40,495 bases of DNA from an uncultured Hellea sp. (GTDB lineage: Bacteria; Pseudomonadota; Alphaproteobacteria; Caulobacterales; Maricaulaceae): contig CALLMD010000008.1 in assembly GCA_938007935.1 (NCBI GenBank), positions 1-40,495 on the forward strand, in the 5' to 3' direction. Each line of letters begins with the position of its first letter. The stretch's first letter is position 1. Below the pieces are notes generated by a model. It was not told the origin of the DNA. It did not search any database and was given only the letters and a program-made list of their open reading frames with translations. This document shows, one piece after another, positions 1 through 14,600 of the stretch. A program made the position numbers and the translations under genes.

Positions 1-3000
1 AATGCAAGCTTCACGGCGACCTATACAGTGACACAAGCTGATATTGACGCCGGGACAACGATCTCGAACACAGCGACAGCAAGCGCAACCACGCCAGGCA
101 CCTTTGTTGAGCCCACAGCGACAGAAACCATCGACCCTGAAATAGCAGCCCCTGATTCTACGCTGACGAAAACAGCGTCTAATGATACGGACGTCGCCGT
201 CGGCGAGGTGATTACCTATAGCTATGTGTTCACCAATACAGGTAATGTCAGCCTGAGCGATGTCTCAGTCTCTGATGTGCATTCAGGTACAGGCACACTA
301 TCTGCCATCACGCCAGCGACTGTTGCAACGCTTGCCGTTGGCGATAGCACGACCTTCACCGCGACTTACACGGTCACGCAAGCTGATATTGATGCGGGCA
401 CGCCCATTACGAACACAGCGACCTCAGCGGCCACGCCAGCGGGGGGAACTTACACACCTGTTACGGCTGATGAGAGCATTACGCCAGAAGCGCCTGCACC
501 TGAAATTACCTTTACAAAAACAGCCTCAATCACAACAGACGTGGCTGTGGGTGACGTTATCACTTATACATATACGGGTGTGAATACGGGTAACATATCC
601 ATAAACAATGTCAGCGTTTCTGATGTACATAGCGGAACGGGGACCTTATCTGCAATTACGCCAGCCTCTATTGCAACGCTTGCCGTTGGCGATAGCGCGA
701 CTTTTACGGCGACATATACAGTCACGCAGGCTGATATTGATGCAGGCACGCCCATTACCAACACAGCGACTGTGGACGGCACCCCAGCACAAGGCACGTT
801 GCCGCCAACAACGGCGGATGAGAGCGTAACGCTTGATGCGCCTGCGCCGTCCTTAAGCTTTGAAAAGCGTGCTATGGTCACAGATTTCACAATGGTCGGT
901 GATGTGCTGACATATGAATATGACGTTGAAAATACAGGCAATGTCACGATCTCTAGCCTCGTCGTTACTGATGATAAAATTGCGACGATTAACTGCCCTG
1001 TGACAACATTAGCGCCAGGCGCGAGCACAACATGTACAGGATCTTATACAGTCACACAGGCCGACCTTGACACAGGATCTGTTGTTAATAACGCTTCTGC
1101 TGAAGGTACGCCCGCTGGCGGGACACTGACCCCGCCAACAGATATAGTGACTGTTGACGGTACGCAGTCGCCAGCCTTTACTATTGAGAAGACAGCCTTA
1201 GACACGAACTTTGCTGCCGTTGGCGACACGCTTGATTACGAATATCTTGTCACCAATACGGGTAATGTTGAGATTACAAATATTGCTGTTGCCGATGATA
1301 AAATTGCGTCTGTTAGCTGTCCTGTGACAACATTATTACCGACCCAGACAACGCTTTGTACGGGCACTTATACTGTCACGCAGGCTGATATTGATGCGGG
1401 CACGATTACAAATATTGCTGATGTGTCTGGTACGCCTGCGGGTGGGACTCTGGCGCCCGCAAGTGATACGGCCACTGTTGACGGTACACAAGCGCCTGCG
1501 CTTGCCATTGAGAAGACAGCATTGACAACTGACTTTACGGCTGTGGGTGATTTACTGGATTACGAATATGTTGTGACCAATACAGGTAACACGACGATCA
1601 CAAGCGCGATTACAGTCAATGATGACAAAATTGCGCCGCCTGCAATCGTAACATGTGATCCTCTTCCATCTGGTGGATTAGCGCCGAACGCGACTTTGAT
1701 GTGTAGCGCGGCATATACAGTGACCCAAGCGGATTTGGATGCAGGTTTTGTCACGAACATTGCGGAAGCGACGGATGGAAATGTAACGTCGCCATCAGAT
1801 GACGCGACAGTTGGCGGGACACAAACACCTGCAATGACAATTGTGAAAACGGCCATTGAGACAGATTACAATGCTGTCGGTGATGTTGTGAATTACGAAT
1901 ATACGGTCACCAATACGGGTAACGTCTTGATGTCTAATTTGGTCGTCACTGATGATCTTATCAGCACGGTGACATGTAATGTAGCCGCTATCGGGAATGG
2001 CGATGCTAATCTTGACCCAGCCGAAGTGGTTGTCTGTACAGCGAGCTATACAGTAACGCAGGCTGACCTTGATAATGGGTCGGTGACGAATAATGCGTCC
2101 GCTGATGCCACGCCAGCAGGCGGTACTTTAACGCCGCCTACAACTAGCGCGACAGTTCCTGCTGAGCAACTGCCTGAAATGAGCATTGCTAAAGCTGCGA
2201 TTGAAACAACGTTCAACGCTGTAGGTGATGTACTGACTTATGAATATACAGTCACCAATACAGGCAATGTCTTTATCGCTAACTTGGCTGTTACCGATGA
2301 TAAAATTGCGGCGGTGACATGTGATGTTCCTGCGATTGGAAATAATGATGTTAATCTAGACCCCACCGAAGTTGTTGTCTGTACGGCGAGCTATACTGTG
2401 ACACAGGCTGACATTGATGCGGGTGAGGTGGTCAATAATGCCTCTGCGACAGGGACGCCAGCGGGCGGAACTCTAACGGATCCAACGGCAACAGAAACAG
2501 TTGACGCTGATCAAATGCCTGCAATGGAAATGGTCAAGACAGCAACAAATGTGAATTTTGAACAGCCGGGCGATGTCACAACATATGAATATGTTGTCAC
2601 TAATACAGGTAACACAACAATCACCACGCCGATCACAGTTACAGATAACTTGATTCCCAATGTAACATGTCCATCCCTACCAGCGGGCGGCCTTGCGCCA
2701 AATGCGGCGCTGACATGTACAGCGACATATACGGCAACACAGGCCGATATTGATGCAGGGTCGGTGACGAATATTGCCTCTGCGGAGAGCGGAACTTTGA
2801 CGTCTCCTCAGTCATCTGAGACAATTCCAGCAGATCAGAATCCGGCGCTTTCAGTTGTAAAGACAGCTCTAGATACTGATTTCACGGCCGCAGGCGATGT
2901 TGTGAATTATAGCTTTGAGATGTCCAATGATGGTAACCTTACCCTGACGGGGACAACGGTTATTGTTGACGACAAGATTGGAACGATCACGTGTTTTGTG

Positions 3001-6000
3001 GGTAACTTCCTCCCCGGTACAACACAGACATGTAACGCAAGTTATACAATCACCCAGGCCGATATTGATGCGGGGTCTGTGACAAACCAAGCTTATGCAC
3101 AAAATGGTAATGTTGTATCTCCGCCAGTAGACGAAACGATAACAGGCACACAATCTCCGGCTCTGAATTTTGTTAAACGTGCGACGAGTGCAACATTTGT
3201 CAGTGCTGGCGATGTCCTCTCTTATGAGTTTGATGTTGCCAATACGGGTAATGTGACGATGACGAATATCAGCATCACAGATAGCCTTATTGCCTCGGTT
3301 AGCTGCCCGCAAACAACACTTGTTCCATCAGCAACAATGATATGTTCAGCCAGCTATACTGTGACGCAGGCAGATGTTGATGCAGGCTCGGTGACGAATA
3401 ACGCCTCTGCGTCCGGCACGCCGCCAAATGGCGCTCCAGTCACAGAAGATTCTAGTGTAACGGTCGATAGCGATCCTATGCCATCAATTACTTTTGAAAA
3501 GCGCGCGATGACAGCTGATTTCGCTGATGTCGGTGATATTCTAAGCTATGAATTTGATGTCGAAAATGATGGGTCGGTCACGCTGTCTAATATCGTGATT
3601 ACCGATAGCCTTATCTCATCTGTCTCATGTCCGTTGACAACACTTGCGCCAGCGCAGTCTATGGTGTGTTCAGCAAATTATACGGTCACGCAAGCTGATG
3701 TGAATGCAGGGTCTGTGACAAATAATGCGTCAGTTGCAAGCGATCTGCCAAATGGCGACCCGCTTCCACCCGTAAATTCAACGGCGGTTGTTGACGGTAA
3801 CCAGACTCCAATGCTGATTATTGATAAGCAAGCTGTTGATACAACTTATGCCGTTGTTGGTGATGTTCTGAACTATACTTACCGCGTTCAGAATACGGGT
3901 AATGTCACGATCACAAATATCTCGGTATCGGATAATTTGATCCCCAATATTACGTGCCCCGTTAATGTGCTTGCTCCAATGGCACAGACGACATGCACAG
4001 GGTCTTATACTGTTACGCAAGCTGATATTGATAATGGATCAGTGACGAATATTGCTGACGCTACAGGCACGCCGCCAGCGGGTACAACATTGCCGCCAGC
4101 GAGTGACCAAGTCACAGTGGACGCTGATCAAGCCCCTGCGCTGACAACGGTGAAGACAGCTGTCACGGCAGATTATAATTCTGTTGGTGATACGATTGAC
4201 TACACTTATGTGGTGACCAATTCAGGTAACACGACAATTACGAATGCTATCTCTGTTTCTGATGATAAGATTGCTTCCGTCTCTTGTCCGGCGCTACCAA
4301 TGGGTGGTCTATTACCGACACAGTCAATCACCTGTTCAGCGACATATGTTGTGACGCAAGCTGATATTGACGCGGGCAGTGTTGTGAATAATGCTTCTGC
4401 TACAGATGGGTCGGTAACATCGCCAAACGCAACGGCGAGCGTCGATGCCGATCAAATGCCAGCCATGGCGATGACGAAAACGGCCACGCCGCAGACATTT
4501 GCCGCCGTGGGCGAGTCGATTTCATATAGCTATGTCATTACCAATACGGGTAATGTCACAATCACAAATGCGCTCAGCGTGACTGACGACCGTATTGCAA
4601 CAGTGACGTGCCCAGCGCTTCCTGCTGGCGGTCTTGCGCCCAATGCGAGCCTAACATGTAGCGCGACCGATACGGTGACGCAGGCTGATATTGATGCCGG
4701 GTCAATTACAAACACAGCCACGGGCACAGACGGAACAACGTCAACGCCGCCGGTGTCTGAAAATGTAGCCGCCAATCAATTGCCAGAACTCGCGATTGAG
4801 AAAAATGCGCTTGTCTCTGATTTTGAAATGGTCGGCGATGTTGTGACCTATGAATATATCGTCACCAATACAGGGAATGTGTCGATCACGGACCCAATCA
4901 CAGTTACGGATGACAAAATTGCTTCAGTGAGCTGTCCTGCAGCTCCGGGCGGTGTTCTTGCGCCAGCGGCGTCGATTACCTGCACAGGTTCATATAGCGT
5001 TACACAAGAGGACATTGATAATGGCTCAGTGACGAATGTGGCCTCTGCCAGCATTCCAGGGACAACATCACCGACAGCAACTGAGACAGTCGATTCTGTT
5101 CAAACGCCAGCTATGACAATTGTGAAAACAGCCAATGAGACAAGCTTCTCTATGGTGGGTGATGTCCTCTCTTATGATTACCTTGTCACCAATACGGGTA
5201 ACGTTACGCTTACGGGCGCGATTACAGTCAGCGATGACCGCATTTCTAATGTGGGCTGTCCGAGCTTGCCTATGAGCGGCTTGGCGCCAGCAGCGTCAAT
5301 CACCTGTTCCGCGACTTATCTCGTCACGCAGGCCGATATTGACACGGGCGATGTGACAAATATTGCGAGCGCGTCTGATGGGACAACAACGTCTCCGACT
5401 GACACAGCCAGCGTGCCAGCAGATCAAGCCCCTGCGCTGACAACCATAAAGTCCGCGCTCAGCTCTACTTATAACGCGCCGGGTCAGACAATTGATTACG
5501 AATATGAAGTCATCAATTCTGGTAACACGACAATCACGAGCCCGATTACGGTTTCTGATGATAAAATTGCCTCTGTGACCTGTCCGGCTCTGCCTGCAGG
5601 CGGCCTTGTACCGACAGCTTCTATCGTCTGTACCGGCACTTACACAGTCACGCAGGCTGATATCGATTTAGGTAGCGTGACAAATGTCGCGAGCTCGAGC
5701 GATGGAAATGTCACCTCGCCTGATGTTGACAAGAAAGTCTTTGCGTCTCGCACTTCAACCCTCGAGATTGATAAGAGCGCAACGAATATTAACTTCACCT
5801 TGCCAGGCGATGTGACAACTTATGAATATGTTGTGACAAATACCGGTAATGTGACCATCACAGACCCAATTACGGTGAGTGATAACTATATTCCAAATGT
5901 GACCTGCCCGGCTCTGCCTGCAGGCGGCCTCGCCCCATCCGCGTCGATAACCTGTAGCGCGGATTATGTGGTCACGCAGGATAATCTAGATGTTGGTGTT

Positions 6001-8664
6001 GTGACCAATGTTGCAACGGCGTCAGCAGGCTCGATTACTTCGGCTCCAGATTCTGAAAATATTCCAGCCAATGCAAATCCAGCGGTTGAAATCCGTAAGT
6101 CATCGCCATCAGTTGATTATAACGCGGTAGGTCAGGTTCTGACTTATAGCTATGAAGTCGAAAATACAGGCAATGTGACCCTGACAGGCACAGTTGATGT
6201 CGTGGATAATAAGATTGGTACTTTTGGCTGTTACACAGGTAATCTCATCCCTGGCCAAATTGAAGCATGTACGGCGACTTATACTGTTACGCAGGCTGAC
6301 ATTGATAATGGCTCTGTGACCAATGATGCTTATGCAATGCATCCGCGCGCCAGTTCACCGCCCGTCTTCGTCACTATTCCAGCAGTTCAAGAGCCAGCTC
6401 TAAGCTTGGTTAAAAATGACCTGACAGCGGATTATGCCAATGTTGGCGATGTTCTGGATTACGAGTTTGTCGTGACCAATAGTGGTAACACGACGATTGT
6501 TCTTCCGATCACCGTGTCTGATAGCCGTATTGCCTCAGTCACCTGCCCCGCTCTACCAGCGGGTGGATTAGCGCCAGGCGCATCCATTACATGTACAGGA
6601 TCTGATACGGTAACGCAGGCTGACATTAATGCAGGTGTTGTGACCAATACAGCGAGCGCAACAGATGGTACAACGACGTCTCCTGTTGAAACAGTGACAG
6701 TCAACGCGGTTCAAACACCTTCAATGGCGATTAACAAAATTGCCCAGTCAAATGATTTTGCCGCGGTTGGTGATGTGCTGAGCTATAATTACATTATTAC
6801 AAACGATGGTAATGTGACGCTCACGCAAGCGATCACTGTTAATGATGATAAAATTGGCGCCATTACATGCCCAGCTTTACCAAACGATGGACTTCTTCCG
6901 AACGCAACACTGACATGTAGCGCGACCTATACAGTGACCCAAGCTGATCTGGATGCTGGGTCTGTTACGAATATCGCGTCTGCGACGGATGGCACAACAA
7001 CATCTCCTGATGATAGCGAGACAATTAACGGTACGCAAAACGCGGCTCTGGATGTTGTGAAAACAGCTAATGAAACTGAATTTTCTGTAGTTGGTGATGT
7101 CCTGACATATGACTATGTTGTCACAAATATGGGCAATGTGACGCTGACAAGCCCAATCACAATATCAGATAACAAAATTCCATCTGTGAGTTGTCCGGCG
7201 GTACCAGCAGGCGGATTACTACCAACGCAAAGCCTGACTTGTACGGCGAGCTATAGCGTTACTCAGGCTGATATTGACGTCGGTTCTGTAACTAATATTG
7301 CTTCTGCAAGTGACGGGACGATTACATCACCTGATGTGAGCGCGACAGTGAACGGCGCGATGACACCCGCCATGACATTGGCCAAGAGCGCGCTAACGAC
7401 AAGCTTCGCGGCTGTGGGTGACACTATCGATTACGAATATGTTGTAACAAACTCTGGTAATGTAACGCTTACGCAGGCCATCACAATCACGGATGACCAG
7501 ATTGCGACTGTGACATGCCCAGCCATGCCAGCGGGTGGATTGCTACCAGGGGCGTCCATAACCTGCACAGCGACAGATACTGTGTCTCAGGCTGATATTG
7601 ACGCCGGTACGCTCACCAATATAGCGACGGCCACAGATGGGACGACAAGCTCGGATCCTGAGACTGCAACAGTTGCGGGTAATCAAACGCCTGCCTACAC
7701 CGTTGATAAAATTGCGATGTCCAATGACTTCTCAGTTGTTGGCGATGTTCTGAGTTATGATTATATCATCCGCAATACGGGTAACGTGACCCTTACGGGC
7801 GCTGTAAGCATTGATGATGACAAGATCGGAACCATCTCATGTCCCGCGCTGCCAGCAACTGGTCTTGTCCCTAATGCATCGCATAGCTGTTCAGCGACCT
7901 ATACGGTCACACAGGCTGATATTGATGCTGGGGCTGTCACTAATATCGCGACGGCCACTGTGGGTGATTTGCCGCCATCAGCGCCAGACACAGTGACGAT
8001 TGCAGGTACGCAAGAGCCAAGTATGACAATTGATAAATCGACAACAGCGACAGAGTTCACAGCCGTCGGAGATGTTATCACTTATACTTACGTCGTGACC
8101 AATACGGGTAATGTAAGCATTACAAATGCGGTTACAGTGTCAGATGATAAAATTGCTTTTGTGACCTGCCCAGCTCTGCCAGCGGGTGGTCTTGCGCCCG
8201 CCGCGACACTCACTTGTAGCGCCGATTATACTGTGACGCAGGCTGATATTGACGCGCAGAGCGTAACCAATATCGCGACAGCCTCAGATGGCACAACAAC
8301 ATCAGAGCCTGATAGTGTGACCGTTGATGCAGACATCACAGAAGGCCTTTCAATCGTTAAAAACGCTATTACGGAAGGCTTCTCAGCGCCAGGTGATGTT
8401 GTCGCTTACGAATATCTCGTCACCAATATCGGAAACTCAACTCTGACAACAGCTGTGACCGTGACAGATGATAAGATTGACACTGTTAATTGCCCAGCGC
8501 TTCCAGCAGGCGGTCTTGCGCCGCAAGCCGTGATTACCTGTAGCGCAGAGTATATGATTACGCAGGCGGATATTGACGCAGGCGAAGTCATCAACATTGC
8601 CAGCGCGCAATCAGGCGACATCACGTCACCTGAGACATCTGAAACAGTCGAGGCAATGATTGAG
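1..8664 (+). repeat. 27 tandem DUF11-type coding repeats, ~328 bp period
   Basis: The motif TVTQAD(I/L)D(A/N)G recurs 27 times between about base 30 and 8600, a mean period near 328 bp. The first three blocks have no cysteine and read TLSAITP..TLAVGDS; from the fourth block on every unit has a Cys pair (for example CPALPAGGLAP....TC or CPVTTLAP....TC) about 15-25 residues apart, just before the VTQAD motif. Most units also carry a DDKIA-like acidic turn. Synonymous codons differ widely between units, so most copies are old, whereas the first Cys-free units are closer to each other at DNA level. The array continues upstream of the window. Confidence 0.9.
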
Positions 8665-11600
8665 CCCAGGCTTGTTGTGACAAAATCTGTGACAGAAACT
8701 GTACAGGCTTTCGGACCGCTTTATGATGTGACCTATCAAATCGTCATGGAGAATACAGGTAACGTCACATTGACGAACCTCACGCTCGAAGATGATCTGG
8801 TTCAGTTCCTCGCGCCAGCGACGATTCACACATCCCCGGTAACGGCCATAAGCGGCTTTACGGGCGGAACCGTGAACGGTGATTATGATGGCGGGTCTGA
8901 TATTCAGCTCCTAAGCGCAAATCCGCAGCTGCCTGTGGGTGAGGCCGGGATTGTCACGATTGTCGTGCGTATCGACACGACAAATGGCGGGCCCGCACAA
9001 GGTAATACAGCCATCGGTAACTCTGACGTGCTGCCGGCGCCAGTCCCATCTAATGACCCAACTGTTACGCCGGGTACGCAGGATGATATTAATCCAACGC
9101 CGCTATTGCTCATAGATACGGATGGTGACGGCTCTCCTGATATTTTTGAGAGCAGCACAGAGGACCGTGACGGTGATGGCATCCCTGATTCAGAAGATTA
9201 TGATCCAACGGGCTATTTCTTCTGTGAAGAGAATGGAAATATCCTAACGGGCGGCGGAATCTCTGTCTCTGGGCCCGCAGGTACAAATGCCTCAATTGGC
9301 AGTGCCAATAATATTGTCATCGTTGAAGATGGCTCGACTGGCTATTACCAATTCTATGTCACTGCGCCGGGCCGTTATACGCTAACGCCGACCTATCCAT
9401 CTACGGGCATCCCAAGTACGGACCGCCCTGTTCAGAACATCGTTCTCGATGCGACGTCGCTGCTCCCAGCTAACCCCGCCATTTTGGGCTCATCTGAAGT
9501 GGGCTCGACAGGCGTGCTCGCGGACGCTTCGCAAGCGGCAAATCCAGCTTATTACTTTGAGTTTGATTTCGCAGCAGGCGATCCGTCAATCTTGATGAAC
9601 AATATCCCAATGCAACATTGCGGAAGCTCCGAGCTTACACTGGCTAAGTCTGTAATTGGCGACCCCGTCACGCAAGACGATGGTAGCCAGTTGATCACCT
9701 ATGAGTTTAACGTCTCGAATACGGGTGAAACGCAAGTGGACGCTATTCAAATCTTTGATGATTTGGGTGACGTCTATGGTGATGCCAATGTGACAATCAG
9801 CTCAAATGAAATCACAACAGAACCCGCAAATTTTGCTGGTAATGAAAACGTCTCTTATGATGGTGTGAACACGATTACGCTTCTGGACGGTCTTGGCTCT
9901 CTCGAAGCGGGCGAAGTCATGACAGTTCAGCTACAAGCTTTGGTCAGACCGGAAACAGCAAGTACCTTTATCAATAAGGCGACGGTTCAAGGCGCGAACC
10001 CGCTGACTGGCGCAGCTGTTGAAGGTGATGATACAGCCTCAATAGAGCTTATCCCATCTGCCAAGGTGAATGATCTGATTGTGCGTAAGAGCGCGCGTCC
10101 AAGAACGGTTCAAATTGGCGACCCTGTTCTCTATACAATTGATGTTACCAATTCTGGTATTGGCGCAATTTCTAACATTGATATTGTCGATAATATTCCG
10201 GCTGGCTTTGCTTATATTCCAAATAGTGCCAGCGTGTCTGATGGTACTAATACGGTAAGTCTTGAGCCCATACAGGCGGACAGACTAAGCCTTGCTTGGA
10301 GCCTTGATAATGTTAACGCTGCGCCGCTGGATTATCTCTCGCCAGGCGAGACTATCTCTATAAACTTGCGTTTGCTCGCGGGACCAAATGTTGAATTTGG
10401 CGCGCATGAAAACCAAGCCTATGCGCAAAGCCGCGACACAGGAGAGCGTTCAGATATAGCCACAGCAATTGTGGATTATATCCCAGAGCCAAGCTTTGAT
10501 TGTACGCCTGTCATTGGCCGTGTATATGATGATGTGAACCATAATGGTTACCCAGATGATGGCGAGCCAGGCTTACCTGCTATCCGCCTCGTCACGGTGA
10601 ACGGTGATATCATCACGACGGATGAATATGGCCGCTATCATATCCCGTGTGCGATCATTGCCAATAGCGAGCGGGGATCTAACTTCTTGCTCAAGGCAGA
10701 TACACGGACATTCCCATTAGGTTATAGCCCAACAACGGAGAACCCGCGTGTTGTGCGCGCCACCCGTGGTAAGTTTGTGAAAATGAACTTCGGCGCGGCG
10801 CATCGTCCTAAACTGCGTGTTGATTTATTCGCCGCTGATTTTGGCGGTCAATATACTGTCCTTAGCAGTGAAGCCCAGTCACGTATCCGCAAGGTTCTGG
10901 CACAAGACTTAACGGCTGAACGCGCAATCATTGTTTATCATGCTGATGACCAAGAAGATGTCGATCAAGGCCAAGCGGCCCTACGCACCGGTCTTGACGC
11001 AGTTAAATCTATGGCGCGTGGACGCTTTAAGGATATTGCCCTTGAATCAAGCTGGGGCGATGCCAAAGCCTTTACAGGTCATACGGGTTACCGTGAAAAC
11101 GAAAACGGCCATACGCATGAAGCTGAGCGCCGCTCTGTCGGACAAGTCTTTGACGGCCCAGCTGATCACCGTAATCGTGACCGTGTTGCTTTCTTTGAAA
11201 ATGATAATGGTCAAATCGAGCGCACCATTCGCGAGAGCGATGATAATTGGGATGCGATGGGTGATGAATATATCAACCGCGAAGAAGGCCTGCGCGGGGA
11301 ACGTGGATCACGTGCCCTTGCCGGTGACACGCGCCGACCTACCTCACGCTTTGGCGGACGTAGAGATACGGGCAATGCCGAGTCGGCGCGTCCAGGACGC
11401 CTCCAGCGCTGGATTGGATGGGGGAATAAAACCTCGTCCTATGCAGAGGGTATGGAGATCGAAACGACAACGTCATCATTGGATCTTGTGAAACGTCTTG
11501 ATAGCCAAGCGGATATTGTCTCTGCTGCGCAGGGCCGCGTCATCATGGCCGAAGGGTATTGGAACTATAACGCCTTTATTGAGCGCGCAGAACTTCGTGT

Positions 11601-14600
11601 CTTTGATGCGCTGCGTTCAACACGCGGAACGCCCCTTGTTTCGGCTGAATTTGTTGGAAGCAACGTTACAATTCCTGTTGAGTCGACAATGCCGCAAGAT
11701 ATGCTTTATGTTCTTCGCGTCTATAATGCGGATGGTGATTTTGATGAGACAGCGCCCAAGCGTCTACGTCTTGGCAATGATGCTGAATTTGACCTCACGC
11801 CAGAAGAATGGTCCCGTGAAGCACATACAGCCTTTGGCCAGAATTCGCTTATCGTTGACAATATTCGTGTCCGCGGCGGTGCCGTGCGCGTCTATGGCCG
11901 CAATGTGCCGGGCAACACAGCAAATGTGATGGGACAAACCATTGCGATTGACGCTGATGGGAAATTTGTCACCGAGCAGCTTCTCCCAATTGGTGAGCAA
12001 AGCGTCGAGATTAATGTCGATGGTCAAAGACTTGTGCGCTCTGTTGATGTGAAATCAAGAGACACATTCTATGTTGCTCAAATCGAAGCCACAATTGGCG
12101 AGACTATCGCTGAGGACAGCACAGGCGAGCGTAGCTTTGAAGATGGCCGCGTGGCCTTCTATCTGCGCTCACGCCTTAATGACCGCTGGGCTGTCACGGC
12201 CACAGCCGATACAGGCGAAGCCGCGCTGGCTGATTTGTTTGACGGTCTGGATGATAAAGACCTTGGGCAATTACTGCGCCGTCTTGATCCAGAACGTTAT
12301 TATCCGACTTATGGGGATGACAGCACGATCGAGCAGGATGCACCGACATCAGGCCGCTTCTATGCCCGCATCGAACGTGATGATGATTATGCCCTTTGGG
12401 GGAATTATCAGACCAATTTCAATGATACGGAATTTGCCCGCGTACAGCGTACACTTTATGGTGCCAAGCTGCATTGGGACGAGAATGGAAATCAAACCAT
12501 CTTTGGTGATGACCGTACGCGTTTGACTGCTTTCATCGCAGAAGGTGGATCGCGTCAAGGACGTGACGAGCTACAAGGCACAGGCGGATCGGTTTATTAC
12601 CTGCGTAATGGTGATATTGCGATTGGCTCTGAAATCTTGCGATTGGAAACCCGCGACTCTGTCTCAGGCTTGGTCATCGAATCTCGCCGCCTGACTTATG
12701 GCACCGATTATGATATGGACTTTATCCAAGGCCGTATCATCTTAAATCAGCCCCTAGGCAGCACATCTGATGATGGCCGCCTCTTCCGCGATGGATCACA
12801 AAGCGGCAATGAGACTGTTCTTGTTGTTGATTATGAGTTCACGCCTGTCTTTGGCGCGACAGATGACGCCGCTGTTTACGGCGTACGCGGCTCACGCTGG
12901 TTTGGCGATCATGTCAAACTTGGCGCGACTTATAACCACGATACAGATGGCGGATCAGAGTCTGATCTCTTTGAGGTTGACCTCACGCTTCAGTACGAAG
13001 CTGGCACTTACATTAAGGGTGAATTTGCCCGCAGTGAAGGGCTCGGGGTTCAAACCTTCCGTTCGCTTGATGGCGGCTTTAGCTATAACCCGCTTGATCG
13101 CGGCGGCCTAAGCCCGCTGACAACGGATAATAAGGCTGATGGCTATGCCCTTGAAGCGGCCGTCGACTTTACCGAGATTGACGGTATTAATCTGGATGGT
13201 ACCTCTTACGCTTATTGGCGCAAACGCGAAGCTGGCTTTGCCGGATACTCAGAAGCCACGAACCAAACCATTGAACAGTTTGGCGGCGGTCTTAATATCA
13301 AGCTCTCAGAGCCTCTGCGTCTGACAGCACGTGCTGATGTCTCAGATGATAAAACTATCGGGACAAATAGCTTTGCTGAAGCGCGTCTTGATTATGAAAC
13401 GAATGAGCATATCACCGCCTCTATCGGTGTAAGCTTTAGTGACGATATTCAAGGTAATGCCGGGACATCTATTGGCGGTCGTCTTGAATATGAATTTGAT
13501 GATGACAGTAACATCTACGCCTTTGGTCAGGTTGGTATTGCGGGGGAAAATACGCGCACAACGGACCGCATTGGCGCTGGCGCGGAAATGCGTCTATCCA
13601 AGCACATCTTGGGCGGCGGAGAAATCTCCACCGGAGAAGACGGTCTGGGCGCAAGAGCCTCACTACGTTATCAATATGATAATGGGGATGAGTATTACCT
13701 CGCCTATGACTTACCGCTTCGCAGTAATGTAACGTCAAACCTTGGCACCTTTAACTTTGGCGCGCGCCGCCGCTACGGAGATAGCCTATCTATCTACGGC
13801 GAAGAGCGTCTGCAGTTTAATGATCGCGGATTGAACGGTCTAACCCATGCTTATGGGATAGATTATAAGCCGGGGAACTGGAACCTTGGCTTGGCCGGGG
13901 AAGTTGGTAAGGTCGATAATCTTGACCGCACGGCTATCTCTGCCAATATCGGCTTTGCTAATGACCGCCTTAAAACAGGTATCACAGGTGAATGGCGTGA
14001 AGACAGAAATGTTGACACAGGCGATATGCGCGAGACATGGCTCCTACGTACACATGCGCGTTACTTAGCGTCGGAAGAGCTGCGTTTACAGGCGAAGTTA
14101 AACCTCGCTTTCTCTGACCAGTCAGCTAATGACCCAGTTCTCGGGCCGCGCAGCTTTAACGAAGCTGAGTTTACCGAAGCCTCGCTCTCGGCCGCCTATC
14201 GTCCGATTTGGGATGACAGGTTCAACATGCTGGCCAAGATTGTCTTGCTCGAAGACCTCTCGCCGACATCACAGCGCTTTAACGGCGAGACACTGAACTA
14301 TCGTCAGAAGAGCCGTATTGCCTCTATTGATACAAGCTATGATGTGAGCGAGCGCTGGACCCTTGGCGGTAAATATGCCTACCGCTCTGGCTCGGTGACA
14401 AGTAACCGTGATAGCCTCGACTTTAACAAGTCAGAAGCACAGCTCGGCGTCATCCGCTTAGATTACCACGCGACCCATCTCTGGGATGCTGTGATCGAAG
14501 GCCGGATCCTCAATATTGGTAATGGTACCATCACCCGCGAGGGCGGCATGGCCGGCCTTTACCGTCACGTAAATGACAATGCCAAAATCGGTGTTGGCAT

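Noticed and set aside
1..8664. Regular spacing suggestive of a CRISPR or satellite array
   Set aside because: Units are about 328 bp, diverged at synonymous sites and open in one frame throughout; they are coding domains.
564..8829. Many minus-strand and shifted-frame open frames inside the giant repeat gene
   Set aside because: They repeat with the coding repeat period, lack ribosome sites and show biased, low-complexity translations; they are shadows of the repeat frame.
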